Assembly: GCA_937925455.1 (NCBI GenBank)
Contig: CALEWF010000282.1
Coordinates: forward strand, 1-16,026
Length of the DNA stretch: 16,026 nt
Source of the DNA: an uncultured Flavobacteriales bacterium
Lineage (GTDB): Bacteria > Bacteroidota > Bacteroidia > CAIKAF01
Direction: 5' to 3'
Position numbers and translations under genes: made by a program. The notes under the pieces were generated by a model. It was not told the DNA's origin, searched no databases, and saw only the letters and a program-made list of their open reading frames with translations. Below, one piece after another: positions 1 to 7,392 of this stretch. Numbering within the stretch: the stretch's first letter is position 1; each line of letters begins with the position of its first letter.

Positions 1-120
1 CAGGGGCGAAGCCCATGGTGCTGCGGGCAGCAGAGCTGACGGCAGGAAGATACTGCTGCCCGCTTAGCACCATGTGGCTTTGCCCTGAGGACTTGTAACG
101 GACAGCCGCTAGAAGCAGCC
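1..120 (-). repeat. GC-rich structured repeat, copy A (truncated by window edge)
   Basis: This is the 5' part of a GC-rich element read on the minus strand; its 3' part lies before position 1. It matches the full copy at 14425-14623 in inverted orientation. Read on the minus strand it starts with a small hairpin (114-119 pairs with 105-110, triloop, one G-T wobble) and a conserved linker containing CGTTACAAGTCCTC. A long hairpin follows: 76-79 pairs with 10-13, 66-74 with 14-22 and 53-63 with 23-33, with a single-base bulge at 75, a two-base bulge at 64-65 and a 19-nt loop at 34-52. The next sequence is GGGCTTCGCCCCTG. Base composition contrasts sharply with the AT-rich genes around it. It begins about 30 nt after the stop of the TPR gene. 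The family is not recognised with certainty; a structured RNA or a non-autonomous mobile element are the main options. Confidence 0.8.
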
Positions 121-149
121 TTAATAAAAAAATTGATTGAAGTAAAAGA

Positions 150-644
150 TTATTTCAACATTTCTTTTTTCCGCTCACAGCGCTCAATGGATGATAGGGC
201 ATTATCAATTTGCTTATTGTCAAATACATAATAGATGTATTCTTTATATTTGAGGATGGCTTCGTCATACATGCCCCGCATTTCGTACATGATAGCATAT
301 TCGTTGGCAATTGTAGCCCGATTGATGGATGGGATTGTTTCGGCTTGAATGAGTAAAGCTTCCAGCTCTTGCCATTTTTTTAAGGTGCTAAGTACGATGG
401 CATAATTGTAATATACTGAAGTATAATTGGGTGCAAACTTAAGCGCCAGCTTATAGTGTTCTTCAGCTTTGGTATAGTCTTGGTATTTGGTTTCGAAAAT
501 AAATCCTAAATGATTGTATGCTTTTCCAAAATCTGGGGCTTCTGCTATAATTGCTTCTAGTACTTCAATGGCTTCAGCGTTTTTATTTTCTTTAATTAGC
601 TGATCGGCGTATAGAAATTGATCTTCCAATTGGTATTGATTCAT
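150..644 (-). CDS. Small tetratricopeptide-repeat (TPR) protein
   Basis: A 164-residue protein made almost entirely of TPR-like helical pairs. Recognisable units lie at about residues 20-52 (AEAIEVLEAIIAEAPDFGKA), 53-90 (TKAEEHYKLALKFAPNYTSV) and 120-150 (YDEAILKYKEYI). No signal peptide or membrane segment is visible, so it is probably cytoplasmic. TPR proteins act as protein-protein scaffolds; the partner cannot be read from the sequence. It begins 12 nt downstream of the carA stop on the same strand and is probably co-transcribed with it, but nothing in the sequence links it to carbamoyl phosphate synthesis. The ATG start leaves the first TPR intact. It is followed by structured repeat copy A. 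Confidence 0.85.
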   Translation of the reverse strand: MNQYQLEDQFLYADQLIKENKNAEAIEVLEAIIAEAPDFGKAYNHLGFIFETKYQDYTKAEEHYKLALKFAPNYTSVYYNYAIVLSTLKKWQELEALLIQAETIPSINRATIANEYAIMYEMRGMYDEAILKYKEYIYYVFDNKQIDNALSSIERCERKKEMLK

Positions 645-656
645 GTGGTAGTATTT

Positions 657-1757
657 TTAATTAGCCAAAAGAGTAACAAATTCGTCGAAAAGATATCTTG
701 AATCATGCGGTCCTGCTGAAGCTTCGGGATGATACTGTACTGAAAAAACTGGTTTGTTTTTAACCCGAATACCGGCTACCGTTCCATCATTCAGGTGTTT
801 ATGGGTAACTTGAACCTGGGGATGATTTTCAAGTACTTTTTCATCTGCTACAAACCCATGATTTTGAGAGGTAATTTCTCCTTTGCCGGTAAGGATGTTT
901 TTAATGGGATGATTGATCCCTCGATGCCCATTAAACATTTTGTAGGTAGGTACTCCCATACTCCAACACAATACCTGATGCCCTAAACAAATTCCAAACA
1001 CTTTTTTATCTTTTTTTACTAGCTGCTGTACTAAGCTAATTACCCCTGTAAGGGTTTCCGGATCACCTGGCCCATTAGAAATCATGAATCCATGTGGATT
1101 CCAAGCTTCCATTTCTTCTAAAGTCGAATTCATGGGAAAAATTTTGCAATAACAACCACGCTCTGCCAGGCATTGCAAAATATTTCGTTTAATACCTAGG
1201 TCAAGTACAGCAACGCGATAGGGAGAATTTTCGTTCCCAAAAAAATAGGATTCGCGGGTTGATACTTTGGAAGAGAGTTCTAGCCCTTTCATGGATGGCA
1301 CTTCTTTCAGGCGGGCTTTTAGTATTTCTATGTTTAGTTCTTCAGAAGATATAATACAATTCATGGCTCCCTTGTTACGTATGTGCCGCACAATAGCCCG
1401 CGTATCAACATCGCTAATTCCTACGATATTATTTTTTTCAAAATACTCTTGTAAAGATCCGTCACATTGTTTGCGAGAAGGATGTTCCATGAAATTTTTA
1501 CATACCAGGCCGGCAATTTTAACAGAATCAGATTCGCTTTCACGAGCTAACACGCCATAGTTGCCAATATGAACATGAGTAGTAACAACTACCTGTCCGT
1601 AATAGGAGGGGTCGGTAAAAATTTCCTGATAGCCGGTCATTCCGGTATTAAAGCAAATTTCGCCCGTAGTAGTGCCAATAATTCCACACGAACGTCCGTG
1701 AAAAACCGTGCCGTCTTCCAGAACAAGAACTGCCTGTGATTTTAACTGAAATTGCAT
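657..1757 (-). CDS. carA: Carbamoyl-phosphate synthase small (glutaminase) subunit
   Basis: CarA hydrolyses glutamine and channels ammonia to the large subunit CarB, which makes carbamoyl phosphate for pyrimidine and arginine synthesis in the cytoplasm. The 366-residue length is normal. The N-terminal CarA domain (about 1-140) carries EDGTVFHGRSCG and the conserved NTGMTGYQEIFTDPSYYGQ block. The class I glutamine amidotransferase domain (about 180-366) has NGPGDPE, the nucleophile Cys257 in GICLGHQ, the NGHRGINHP motif and the His343/Glu345 partners in YHPEASAGPHDS. The catalytic triad is therefore complete. carB is not in this window; carA is followed by a TPR gene, so the two CPSase genes are unlinked here. 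The ATG start gives the family's usual N-terminus. No Bacteroidota-type promoter is clear in the 100 nt upstream. Confidence 0.97.
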   Translation of the reverse strand: MQFQLKSQAVLVLEDGTVFHGRSCGIIGTTTGEICFNTGMTGYQEIFTDPSYYGQVVVTTHVHIGNYGVLARESESDSVKIAGLVCKNFMEHPSRKQCDGSLQEYFEKNNIVGISDVDTRAIVRHIRNKGAMNCIISSEELNIEILKARLKEVPSMKGLELSSKVSTRESYFFGNENSPYRVAVLDLGIKRNILQCLAERGCYCKIFPMNSTLEEMEAWNPHGFMISNGPGDPETLTGVISLVQQLVKKDKKVFGICLGHQVLCWSMGVPTYKMFNGHRGINHPIKNILTGKGEITSQNHGFVADEKVLENHPQVQVTHKHLNDGTVAGIRVKNKPVFSVQYHPEASAGPHDSRYLFDEFVTLLAN

Positions 1758-1859
1758 GAGGTGATTTTGATTACAATGATACGAGTAAATTGTTGAACCC
1801 TATGTTTGTGTTGAAAAAGAGTTAAATACTTTTTGAACATGGGGAAAAGATGCCAAGAA

Positions 1860-2759
1860 TTAATTTTTATTTCGGCTTACTAAAAATACTCCCCCAAAAA
1901 TTAAAATGCTGCTGCCAATCATAATTAACGTAAGCTGATCTTTGCCAAGGCTAATGGCATGAAGGGCGGCAATCACAGGTTGTACATAAATGTAGATACT
2001 TACCACCGAAGCATGCAGGTATTTTAGTGCAAACATGTTAAACAGGTAGGTAATAAACGTAACACCCACTACAATGTAAATAGTTTTCCAAATTATATGA
2101 GGGGGGAAGGTATGCCATTGAATGGAGGCAAATTCCTGCCATCCGAAAGGAAAGACGAATGCCATGCCGAATAAAAATACCCATTTAATTACAAACAAAG
2201 GTTGATATTTCTTCATGAGCGGTTTGGCAATGACCATATATACAGCATACGAAGCAGCATTAAGTAAAACAAACAAATTGCCTAAAGACGGATTTGTTGC
2301 AAAGGAAGATGGGATGGTTCTATTAAGAATGAGGAGTACAGCTCCGCTTGCCCCTAATAATATACCTAGTGCTTTAGTGGTAGATATTTGTTCAGTAGCT
2401 GCCAGTGCCCCAATGAGTAAAACAAGAACGGGTGTTGCAACCATGATGATAGAGGCATTGATAGGTGTAGTAAGATTTAGGCCTTTAAAAAATAAGATTT
2501 GATTGGCCGCTACGCCAAATAACCCACCGGCAATAAACCGCCACCAGTGTTTCCGTTCAATTTTTGTAGAATCGTAAAATGCATGAAGTACCCAAAAAAG
2601 AAGATTGGCTCCTATCACCCGAAGCAAAATAAACCCTCCCGGCTGAATATAGAGGGGCATTACATCTTTGGCAATAACAAAATTTAACCCATAAATTAGA
2701 TTTACAGCAAACAAGGCCAAATGTGCCCAAACAATGTTTTTTTTATGCTTCATTCTCAA
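1860..2759 (-). CDS. DMT superfamily (EamA-type) transporter
   Basis: A 299-residue polytopic inner-membrane protein with about ten hydrophobic segments arranged as two EamA repeats (about 10-145 and 155-297). The first helix has the family-typical YGLNFVIAKDVMP pattern, and PINASIIMVATPVLVLLIGA is the usual end of the first repeat. The second half has the matching AASYAVYMVIAKPL and LHASVVSIYIYVQPVIAA blocks. DMT proteins export or import small metabolites such as amino acids or purine derivatives; the substrate cannot be inferred. It is a single gene, divergent from the symporter gene at 2830 with about 70 nt between starts. The first ATG is used here; a second ATG two codons later is equally possible. 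Confidence 0.93.
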   Translation of the reverse strand: MRMKHKKNIVWAHLALFAVNLIYGLNFVIAKDVMPLYIQPGGFILLRVIGANLLFWVLHAFYDSTKIERKHWWRFIAGGLFGVAANQILFFKGLNLTTPINASIIMVATPVLVLLIGALAATEQISTTKALGILLGASGAVLLILNRTIPSSFATNPSLGNLFVLLNAASYAVYMVIAKPLMKKYQPLFVIKWVFLFGMAFVFPFGWQEFASIQWHTFPPHIIWKTIYIVVGVTFITYLFNMFALKYLHASVVSIYIYVQPVIAALHAISLGKDQLTLIMIGSSILIFGGVFLVSRNKN

Positions 2760-2829
2760 TTGTTCGTGCAGGGTTGGGTTTTTGTTAGTATCATTGCGGG
2801 TGCAATGTTAAACAAATCAGGGCGTACCA

Positions 2830-3738
2830 ATGTTTGAAACAGACTTTTTTTCTACGTACCTGCTCAGGATATCCATTGGCCTGATTATGTTTGGCATGGG
2901 ATTGAACCTTACGGTGAATGATTTTAAAAATATTGTTCTTCATCCCAAAGCACTTTTTACTGGGCTTTTTGCCCAGATGGTTTGGTTGCCTCTTCTGGCT
3001 TTGTTAATTATTTTCATTTTCCCGGTTTCTGATGAAATTAAGGTGGGTTTGTTTTTAGTAGCAATTTGTCCAGGTGGGGCAACATCCAATCTGCTGAATT
3101 TTTTGTTAAACGGAAATTTGGCGTTGTGTGTGTCGTTAACTTCTGTAAATAGTTTAATTACGCAATTTTCTATACCAGCGTTGTTAAATTGGATATTAGA
3201 CTTTTATTTAGGAAGTAAAGCTGATATTCATTTACCCTTTTGGGAGTCTGTAATTCACATTTTATTGATTACAGCCTTTCCGGTAACGGTGGGAATTTTA
3301 GTAAGAAATCGCTGGGAGGTCTGGGCGCAAAAAATGCGTATGCCCTTTAAATTTATTCTTCCCGTGTTAATGGGGATAGCATTATTCGGCGCTATTTTCT
3401 TAGAAAAAAAAGATCCGATTAATATAACGTTGCAAGATTGGTTGTGGGTTTTCCCTATTACCTTGCTTTTAAATATGGGAGGGATGTTGGGAGGAGTTTT
3501 TTTTTCGAAGTTGGCTAAATTAGATAAACGAACTCAAATGACCATAGGAATTGAAGTTGGGTTGCAAAATACAACGTTAGCAATTGTTATTGCTCTAAGT
3601 TTTTTAAAAAGCCCATTTATTGCCGTGCCTGCCGCAATTTATGCATTATTTACTTTTTTTACTACTGCTATTTTTGGTATGATTATGTCAGGAAATAAAA
3701 TTTCAATAATCAAATTGAAAAAGGGGCTTAGGAAGTAA
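2830..3738 (+). CDS. Bile acid:sodium symporter family (BASS/SBF) transporter
   Basis: A 302-residue membrane protein with about nine to ten hydrophobic helices, a normal length for bacterial BASS proteins. Hallmarks are the N-terminal MFGMGLNLTVNDF segment, the CPGGATSNLL motif at 80-89 in the broken helix and the EVGLQN motif at 242-247, both of which belong to the sodium/substrate core of ASBT-like folds. These proteins couple Na+ entry to uptake of organic anions; the bacterial substrate is often a keto acid or pantoate rather than bile acid and cannot be told here. It is divergent from the EamA transporter gene and is followed by about 220 nt of very AT-rich sequence without a visible terminator. 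Confidence 0.93.
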   Translation: MFETDFFSTYLLRISIGLIMFGMGLNLTVNDFKNIVLHPKALFTGLFAQMVWLPLLALLIIFIFPVSDEIKVGLFLVAICPGGATSNLLNFLLNGNLALCVSLTSVNSLITQFSIPALLNWILDFYLGSKADIHLPFWESVIHILLITAFPVTVGILVRNRWEVWAQKMRMPFKFILPVLMGIALFGAIFLEKKDPINITLQDWLWVFPITLLLNMGGMLGGVFFSKLAKLDKRTQMTIGIEVGLQNTTLAIVIALSFLKSPFIAVPAAIYALFTFFTTAIFGMIMSGNKISIIKLKKGLRK

Positions 3739-3931
3739 TGAATGATGTTTTATCAAAAACAATTTGATTTATTAAAATAAAGTTCTTAAAATGAAGTAAA
3801 TAATTTAATATCTTTCTTTAGCACATTTATTGTTTTCTATTGAGTAATGTTTGTTTTAATATTTCATTTTTTTCTGAATTCAATATAATCAAAGCCATAA
3901 TAATCTAAGTATTGTATAAAAAAATCAAAAA

Positions 3932-3962
3932 TTTGTTTTTATTTGTATATTTTTTACTTTTG
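3932..3962 (+). promoter_or_regulatory. Bacteroidota-type promoter of accBC
   Basis: TTTG at 3932-3935 is separated by exactly 19 nt from TACTTTTG at 3955-3962. This is a full match to the Bacteroidota sigma-ABfr consensus (-33 TTTG / -7 TAnnTTTG). Transcription would start near 3967-3970, leaving a leader of only about 10-13 nt before the ATG at 3980. An in-frame GTG at 3962 overlaps the last base of the -7 box and therefore cannot be the start codon. Confidence 0.75.
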
Positions 3963-3979
3963 TGATATATTTTAAATTT

Positions 3980-4720
3980 ATGGCAAAAAAAACAATTAAA
4001 AACAACATTACACCACCCGTTAATGATAATGATACACCACAGGTTATCGCTGTTAAACGTCGAGGTAGGCCTCCGGGTAGTAAAAACAAGGTAAAAAAAG
4101 CAGATAGCTCTCAATCAGATTCAAATAGTGAAGTAATCAAAACAAAAGGTAAACGAGGGCGTCCGCCGGGAAGCAAGAACAAACCCAAAGATTTGATCAA
4201 TATTGAATCTTCATCCAATACATTAAATATGAGTCTTGGTGATATCCAATCACTCATCAGTTTTGTAGCAAAAAGTGGGGTATCCGAAGTGGATTTGGAA
4301 ACACAAGGTGTGAAAATTGTAATTAAAACAACCAGTAGTACGGCTTATGTTGCTGCTCCGGTATCAGTTCCATCTCCTGTAGCAATTCCTGCACCGGTGC
4401 AGTCAATCGCCCCGGTAGCACCTTCTCCAGCAGCATCTGCTCCTACCCCATCAACACCCTCTGTGTCTGATGAATCAAAGTATATTACCATCAAGTCGCC
4501 GATGATCGGTACATTTTATCGCAGGCCTGGTCCAGATAAACCGGTATTTGTAAATGTTGGCGATGAAATAAAGCCGGGTAAAGTACTTTGTATCATTGAG
4601 GCCATGAAGTTATTTAATGAAATTGAGGCTGAGGTAAGCGGTAAGATTGTGAAGATATTGGTGGATGATGCATCTCCGGTTGAATACGATCAACCTTTGT
4701 TTTTAGTTGATCCCAGCTAA
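3980..4720 (+). CDS. accB: Biotin carboxyl carrier protein of acetyl-CoA carboxylase, with AT-hook-like N-terminal extension
   Basis: AccB carries the biotin that AccC carboxylates and from which the carboxyltransferase makes malonyl-CoA for fatty acid synthesis. The C-terminal biotinyl domain (about 168-246) has the EAMK motif with biotin-accepting Lys210. Before it lies a Pro/Ala/Val linker (about 122-162), and before that the usual BCCP N-terminal segment (MSLGDIQSLISFVAKSG, from residue 84). The protein is 246 residues, against about 155-165 in the family. The surplus is a basic, polar N-terminal extension of some 83 residues with two copies of RGRPPGSKNK (28-37 and 59-68), the core of AT-hook DNA-binding motifs. 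The start at 3980 is chosen because the promoter's -7 box overlaps the upstream GTG. An internal ATG at 4229 would give a standard-length BCCP. accC follows after 40 nt. Confidence 0.95.
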   Translation: MAKKTIKNNITPPVNDNDTPQVIAVKRRGRPPGSKNKVKKADSSQSDSNSEVIKTKGKRGRPPGSKNKPKDLINIESSSNTLNMSLGDIQSLISFVAKSGVSEVDLETQGVKIVIKTTSSTAYVAAPVSVPSPVAIPAPVQSIAPVAPSPAASAPTPSTPSVSDESKYITIKSPMIGTFYRRPGPDKPVFVNVGDEIKPGKVLCIIEAMKLFNEIEAEVSGKIVKILVDDASPVEYDQPLFLVDPS

Positions 4721-4760
4721 TCTTTTTTACCTCAGAGTAGTTTAACAAAAACATAAGCAC

Positions 4761-6098
4761 ATGTTTAAAAAAATATTAATTGCCAACCGGGGCGAAATTG
4801 CCCTTCGGGTAATACGTACCTGCAAGGAAATGGGTATTAAAACGGTGGCTGTATATTCAACTGCAGATAAAGACAGTCTGCCGGTGCGTTTTGCTGATGA
4901 GGCGGTTTGTATTGGGCCTCCTTCCAGCAAAGAATCATACCTGAATATGGCAAATATTATTGCTGCTGCAGAAATTACGAATGCAGATGCAATTCATCCG
5001 GGATATGGATTTTTAAGTGAAAATTCAAAATTCTCTCGAATTTGCCAGGAACATGGAATAAAATTTATTGGACCAACGCCCGAGATGATTGATGCTATGG
5101 GCGACAAAGCAAGCGCCAAAGCAACTATGAAAGCTGCCGGCGTACCTACCATTCCTGGTTCTGATGGATTGATTGAGTCGCTTTCAGAAGCTAAAAAAAT
5201 AGCCAAAGAGATTGGGTATCCTGTAATTATTAAGGCTACTGCCGGTGGTGGTGGCAAAGGAATGCGGGTTTTGTGGAATGAAAAAGACTTAAATGAACAA
5301 TGGGATAAGGCTCGTCAAGAAGCAGGAGCTGCTTTTGGTAATGATGGTATGTATATGGAAAAATTCATTGAAGAGCCTCGTCACATTGAAATACAAATTG
5401 CCGGTGATCAATATGGTAAAGTTTGTCATTTAAGCGAACGAGATTGCTCTATTCAACGCCGTCATCAAAAATTGGTAGAAGAAACTCCTTCGCCTTTCAT
5501 GACTAAAGAACTTCGTAATAAAATGGGCGAAGCGGCTATTAAAGCAGGAGAAGCTATCCGCTATGAAGGAGTCGGTACAATAGAATTTTTGGTGGATAAG
5601 CATCGTAACTTCTATTTTATGGAAATGAATACCCGTATTCAGGTAGAACATCCCATCACAGAAGAAGTTATTAACTACGATTTAATTAAAGAGCAGATTA
5701 AAATTGCCGCAGGTGTTGAAATTTCAGGGAAGAATTACTATCCTGAAATGCATGCCATAGAGTGCCGTATCAATGCTGAAGACCCATATAATGATTTTCG
5801 TCCTAATCCCGGAAAAATCACTAATTATCACTCTCCAGGAGGACATGGTGTACGGGTTGATACCCATGCGTATGCCGGTTATGTCATTCCACCTTATTAT
5901 GATTCCATGATTGGAAAACTCATTGTGGTACATCAAACCCGTGAAGAGGCGATTGATACTATGCTACGTGCTCTACAAGAGTATGTGATTGAAGGTGTAA
6001 AAACTACCATTCCGTTTCATATTCAGTTGATGCAGAATGAAGATTTTCGTAAAGGGAATTATACAACCAAGTTCCTCGAAAATTTTAAATTGCAATAG
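4761..6098 (+). CDS. accC: Biotin carboxylase subunit of acetyl-CoA carboxylase
   Basis: AccC uses ATP and bicarbonate to carboxylate the biotin on AccB, the first half-reaction of malonyl-CoA synthesis in the cytoplasm. The 445-residue length is standard for the stand-alone subunit. The N-terminal domain starts with FKKILIANRGEIALRVIRTC. The ATP-grasp domain has the glycine-rich loop AGGGGKGMR (161-169), EEPRHIEIQ, ERDCSIQRRHQKLVEE, and the metal/bicarbonate motif MEMNTRIQVEHP with E288, N290 and R292. The C-terminal biotin carboxylase domain has the usual ECRINAEDP. It is the second gene of the accBC operon. The stop is followed by a strong terminator at 6121. No odd features are seen. Confidence 0.97.
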   Translation: MFKKILIANRGEIALRVIRTCKEMGIKTVAVYSTADKDSLPVRFADEAVCIGPPSSKESYLNMANIIAAAEITNADAIHPGYGFLSENSKFSRICQEHGIKFIGPTPEMIDAMGDKASAKATMKAAGVPTIPGSDGLIESLSEAKKIAKEIGYPVIIKATAGGGGKGMRVLWNEKDLNEQWDKARQEAGAAFGNDGMYMEKFIEEPRHIEIQIAGDQYGKVCHLSERDCSIQRRHQKLVEETPSPFMTKELRNKMGEAAIKAGEAIRYEGVGTIEFLVDKHRNFYFMEMNTRIQVEHPITEEVINYDLIKEQIKIAAGVEISGKNYYPEMHAIECRINAEDPYNDFRPNPGKITNYHSPGGHGVRVDTHAYAGYVIPPYYDSMIGKLIVVHQTREEAIDTMLRALQEYVIEGVKTTIPFHIQLMQNEDFRKGNYTTKFLENFKLQ

Positions 6099-6120
6099 TC
6101 ATTAGAATTGTATAGCTATA

Positions 6121-6152
6121 AAAAAGCCGGAGGAATTTCCTTCGGCTTTTTT
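6121..6152. terminator. Bidirectional intrinsic terminator between accC and the lipA gene pair
   Basis: AAAAAGCCGGAGG pairs with CCTTCGGCTTTTT around an AATTT loop, a 13-bp stem with one G-T wobble, ending in a run of six T. The A-run on the other side makes it work in both directions, serving accBC on the plus strand and the lipA-downstream small gene on the minus strand, whose stops face each other here. Confidence 0.85.
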
Positions 6153-6167
6153 ATAAAAAAATTTTTT

Positions 6168-6410
6168 TCATGGCTTATGATGATAAAACTGCTTTACAAC
6201 TTTTAAAAAATTAAAGGTAGGATAGATTAGACGAATCAAGGATTGTTCCTTTTGATATGATGGTTTTTCCCATTCGGTTTTTTTTCTGTAAGCATATGAA
6301 GGTATCAACAATTGTGTAAATATAAGTACATTTATCATTAACACTATTGCTATAACCATTTTGAGGCTCGCTTGGGGAAGATACGATTTACAATTTTTTT
6401 CATTTATCAT
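6168..6410 (-). CDS. Small single-pass membrane protein of unknown function, downstream of lipA
   Basis: An 80-residue open frame whose ATG lies one base after the lipA stop codon (TAA-C-ATG), an arrangement that favours translational reinitiation. An in-frame ATG at 6431 inside the lipA end would give 87 residues. Residues about 17-40 (MVIAIVLMINVLIFTQLLIP) form one clear transmembrane helix, flanked by Lys on both sides. The C-terminal half is basic and aromatic and ends in KQFYHHKP. No family is recognised. It ends just before the shared terminator, filling the space between lipA and that terminator, which supports its being real. Only the reading frame, the helix and the spacing support it; no homologue is known to me. 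Confidence 0.45.
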   Translation of the reverse strand: MINEKNCKSYLPQASLKMVIAIVLMINVLIFTQLLIPSYAYRKKTEWEKPSYQKEQSLIRLIYPTFNFLKVVKQFYHHKP

Positions 6411-6411
6411 G

Positions 6412-7290
6412 TTAAATATGTTTTTCTGCATGATAAGATGAACGCACCAGCGGTCCGCTTTCTACATATCGTAATCCTTTTTTTAACCCTAGTTCACGGT
6501 AGTAAGCAAATTTTTCCGGGGTAATAAACTCTGCCACCGGGAGATGTTTTTTAGTGGGTTGTAAGTATTGACCTAACGTCATAATTTGCACTCCAACCGT
6601 TACCAAATCATCCATGGTTTCCAAGATTTCTTCTTCTGTTTCACCGAGACCCAGCATAATACCTGATTTGGTGGTAATACCGCTGTCGCTTAACCGTTTT
6701 AAAACCTCTAAGCTTCTGTCGTATTTGGCTTGTACTCGAACTTCTTTGGTTAATCGGCGTACGGTTTCTAGATTGTGAGAAACGATTTCCGGTTTCACCT
6801 CAATAATTCGTTTTAGGTTTTCCCATTTTCCTTGAAAATCGGGGATTAATGTTTCAATGGTAATTCCCGGGTTTAATTTACGAACTAATTCAACGGTTTT
6901 TGCCCAAATCACGCTGCCGCCATCTTTTAGGTCGTCTCGATCTACCGAAGTAATTACTGCATGTTTCAATCCCATCAGTTTAACTGATTTGGCTACACGC
7001 AAGGGTTCATATGGATCAACTTCTGCCGGTTTGCCGGTTGCAACAGCACAAAAACCGCATGAGCGGGTACATACATTGCCCAGAATCATGAATGTTGCAG
7101 TTCCTGCACCCCAGCATTCGCCCATATTGGGACAGTTGCCACTTTCACAAATGGTATGCAGTTTATGTTCAGTAACAATGTTTCTTACTTTTTTATACTC
7201 TTCGCCAATTGGAAGTTTTACCCGAAGCCAGTCGGGTTTACGGGTTCTAACTTCCTGCGCTTCAATCGGTGTTTGTATAGTGTTATTCAT
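6412..7290 (-). CDS. lipA: Lipoyl synthase (radical SAM)
   Basis: LipA inserts two sulfur atoms into protein-bound octanoyl groups of 2-oxoacid dehydrogenases and GcvH, using SAM and two [4Fe-4S] clusters. From the chosen ATG the protein is 292 residues. The auxiliary cluster ligands are C48, C53 and C59 (CESGNCPNMGEC). The radical SAM cluster ligands are C74, C78 and C81 (CTRSCGFC). The conserved C-terminal RSSYHAEKH (283-291) supplies the serine ligand. The N-terminal KPDWLRVKLPIGEEY is typical of Bacteroidota LipA. The frame is open further upstream (TTG at 7344, ATG at 7329), but the TTG overlaps a probable -7 box at 7342-7349 and 7329 would leave almost no leader, so 7290 is preferred. 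Octanoyl transferase LipB is not in the window. Confidence 0.95.
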   Translation of the reverse strand: MNNTIQTPIEAQEVRTRKPDWLRVKLPIGEEYKKVRNIVTEHKLHTICESGNCPNMGECWGAGTATFMILGNVCTRSCGFCAVATGKPAEVDPYEPLRVAKSVKLMGLKHAVITSVDRDDLKDGGSVIWAKTVELVRKLNPGITIETLIPDFQGKWENLKRIIEVKPEIVSHNLETVRRLTKEVRVQAKYDRSLEVLKRLSDSGITTKSGIMLGLGETEEEILETMDDLVTVGVQIMTLGQYLQPTKKHLPVAEFITPEKFAYYRELGLKKGLRYVESGPLVRSSYHAEKHI

Positions 7291-7341
7291 GATAAGTGAT
7301 AAACAACGAAACTCCCTTAACGGTTTCATTAAATCTGAAAT

Positions 7342-7349
7342 CAAATTTA
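7342..7349 (-). promoter_or_regulatory. Probable -7 promoter box of lipA
   Basis: Read on the minus strand this is TAAATTTG, a perfect match to the Bacteroidota -7 consensus TAnnTTTG, about 52 nt before the lipA ATG at 7290. No convincing TTTG lies 19-20 nt upstream, so the call rests on one box. It would place the transcript start near 7337. Confidence 0.4.
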
Positions 7350-7392
7350 CATATTTTTACACGATTGGATTAAATCAATAAAAACAAAAATT

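Noticed and set aside
1758..1859. Terminator/promoter between the EamA gene and carA
   Set aside because: AAAAAG...CTTTTT can pair across nine bases and TATCATTG resembles a -7 box, but the stem is short and AT-only and no -33 box fits, so neither is called.
3962..3979. GTG start for accB giving six extra residues
   Set aside because: The GTG overlaps the last base of a perfect TTTG-N19-TAnnTTTG promoter, so it would precede the transcript start; ATG at 3980 is used.
7291..7344. Longer LipA N-terminus from TTG at 7344 or ATG at 7329
   Set aside because: TTG overlaps the probable -7 box and the added residues are not family-like; ATG at 7329 would leave a leader of only a few bases.
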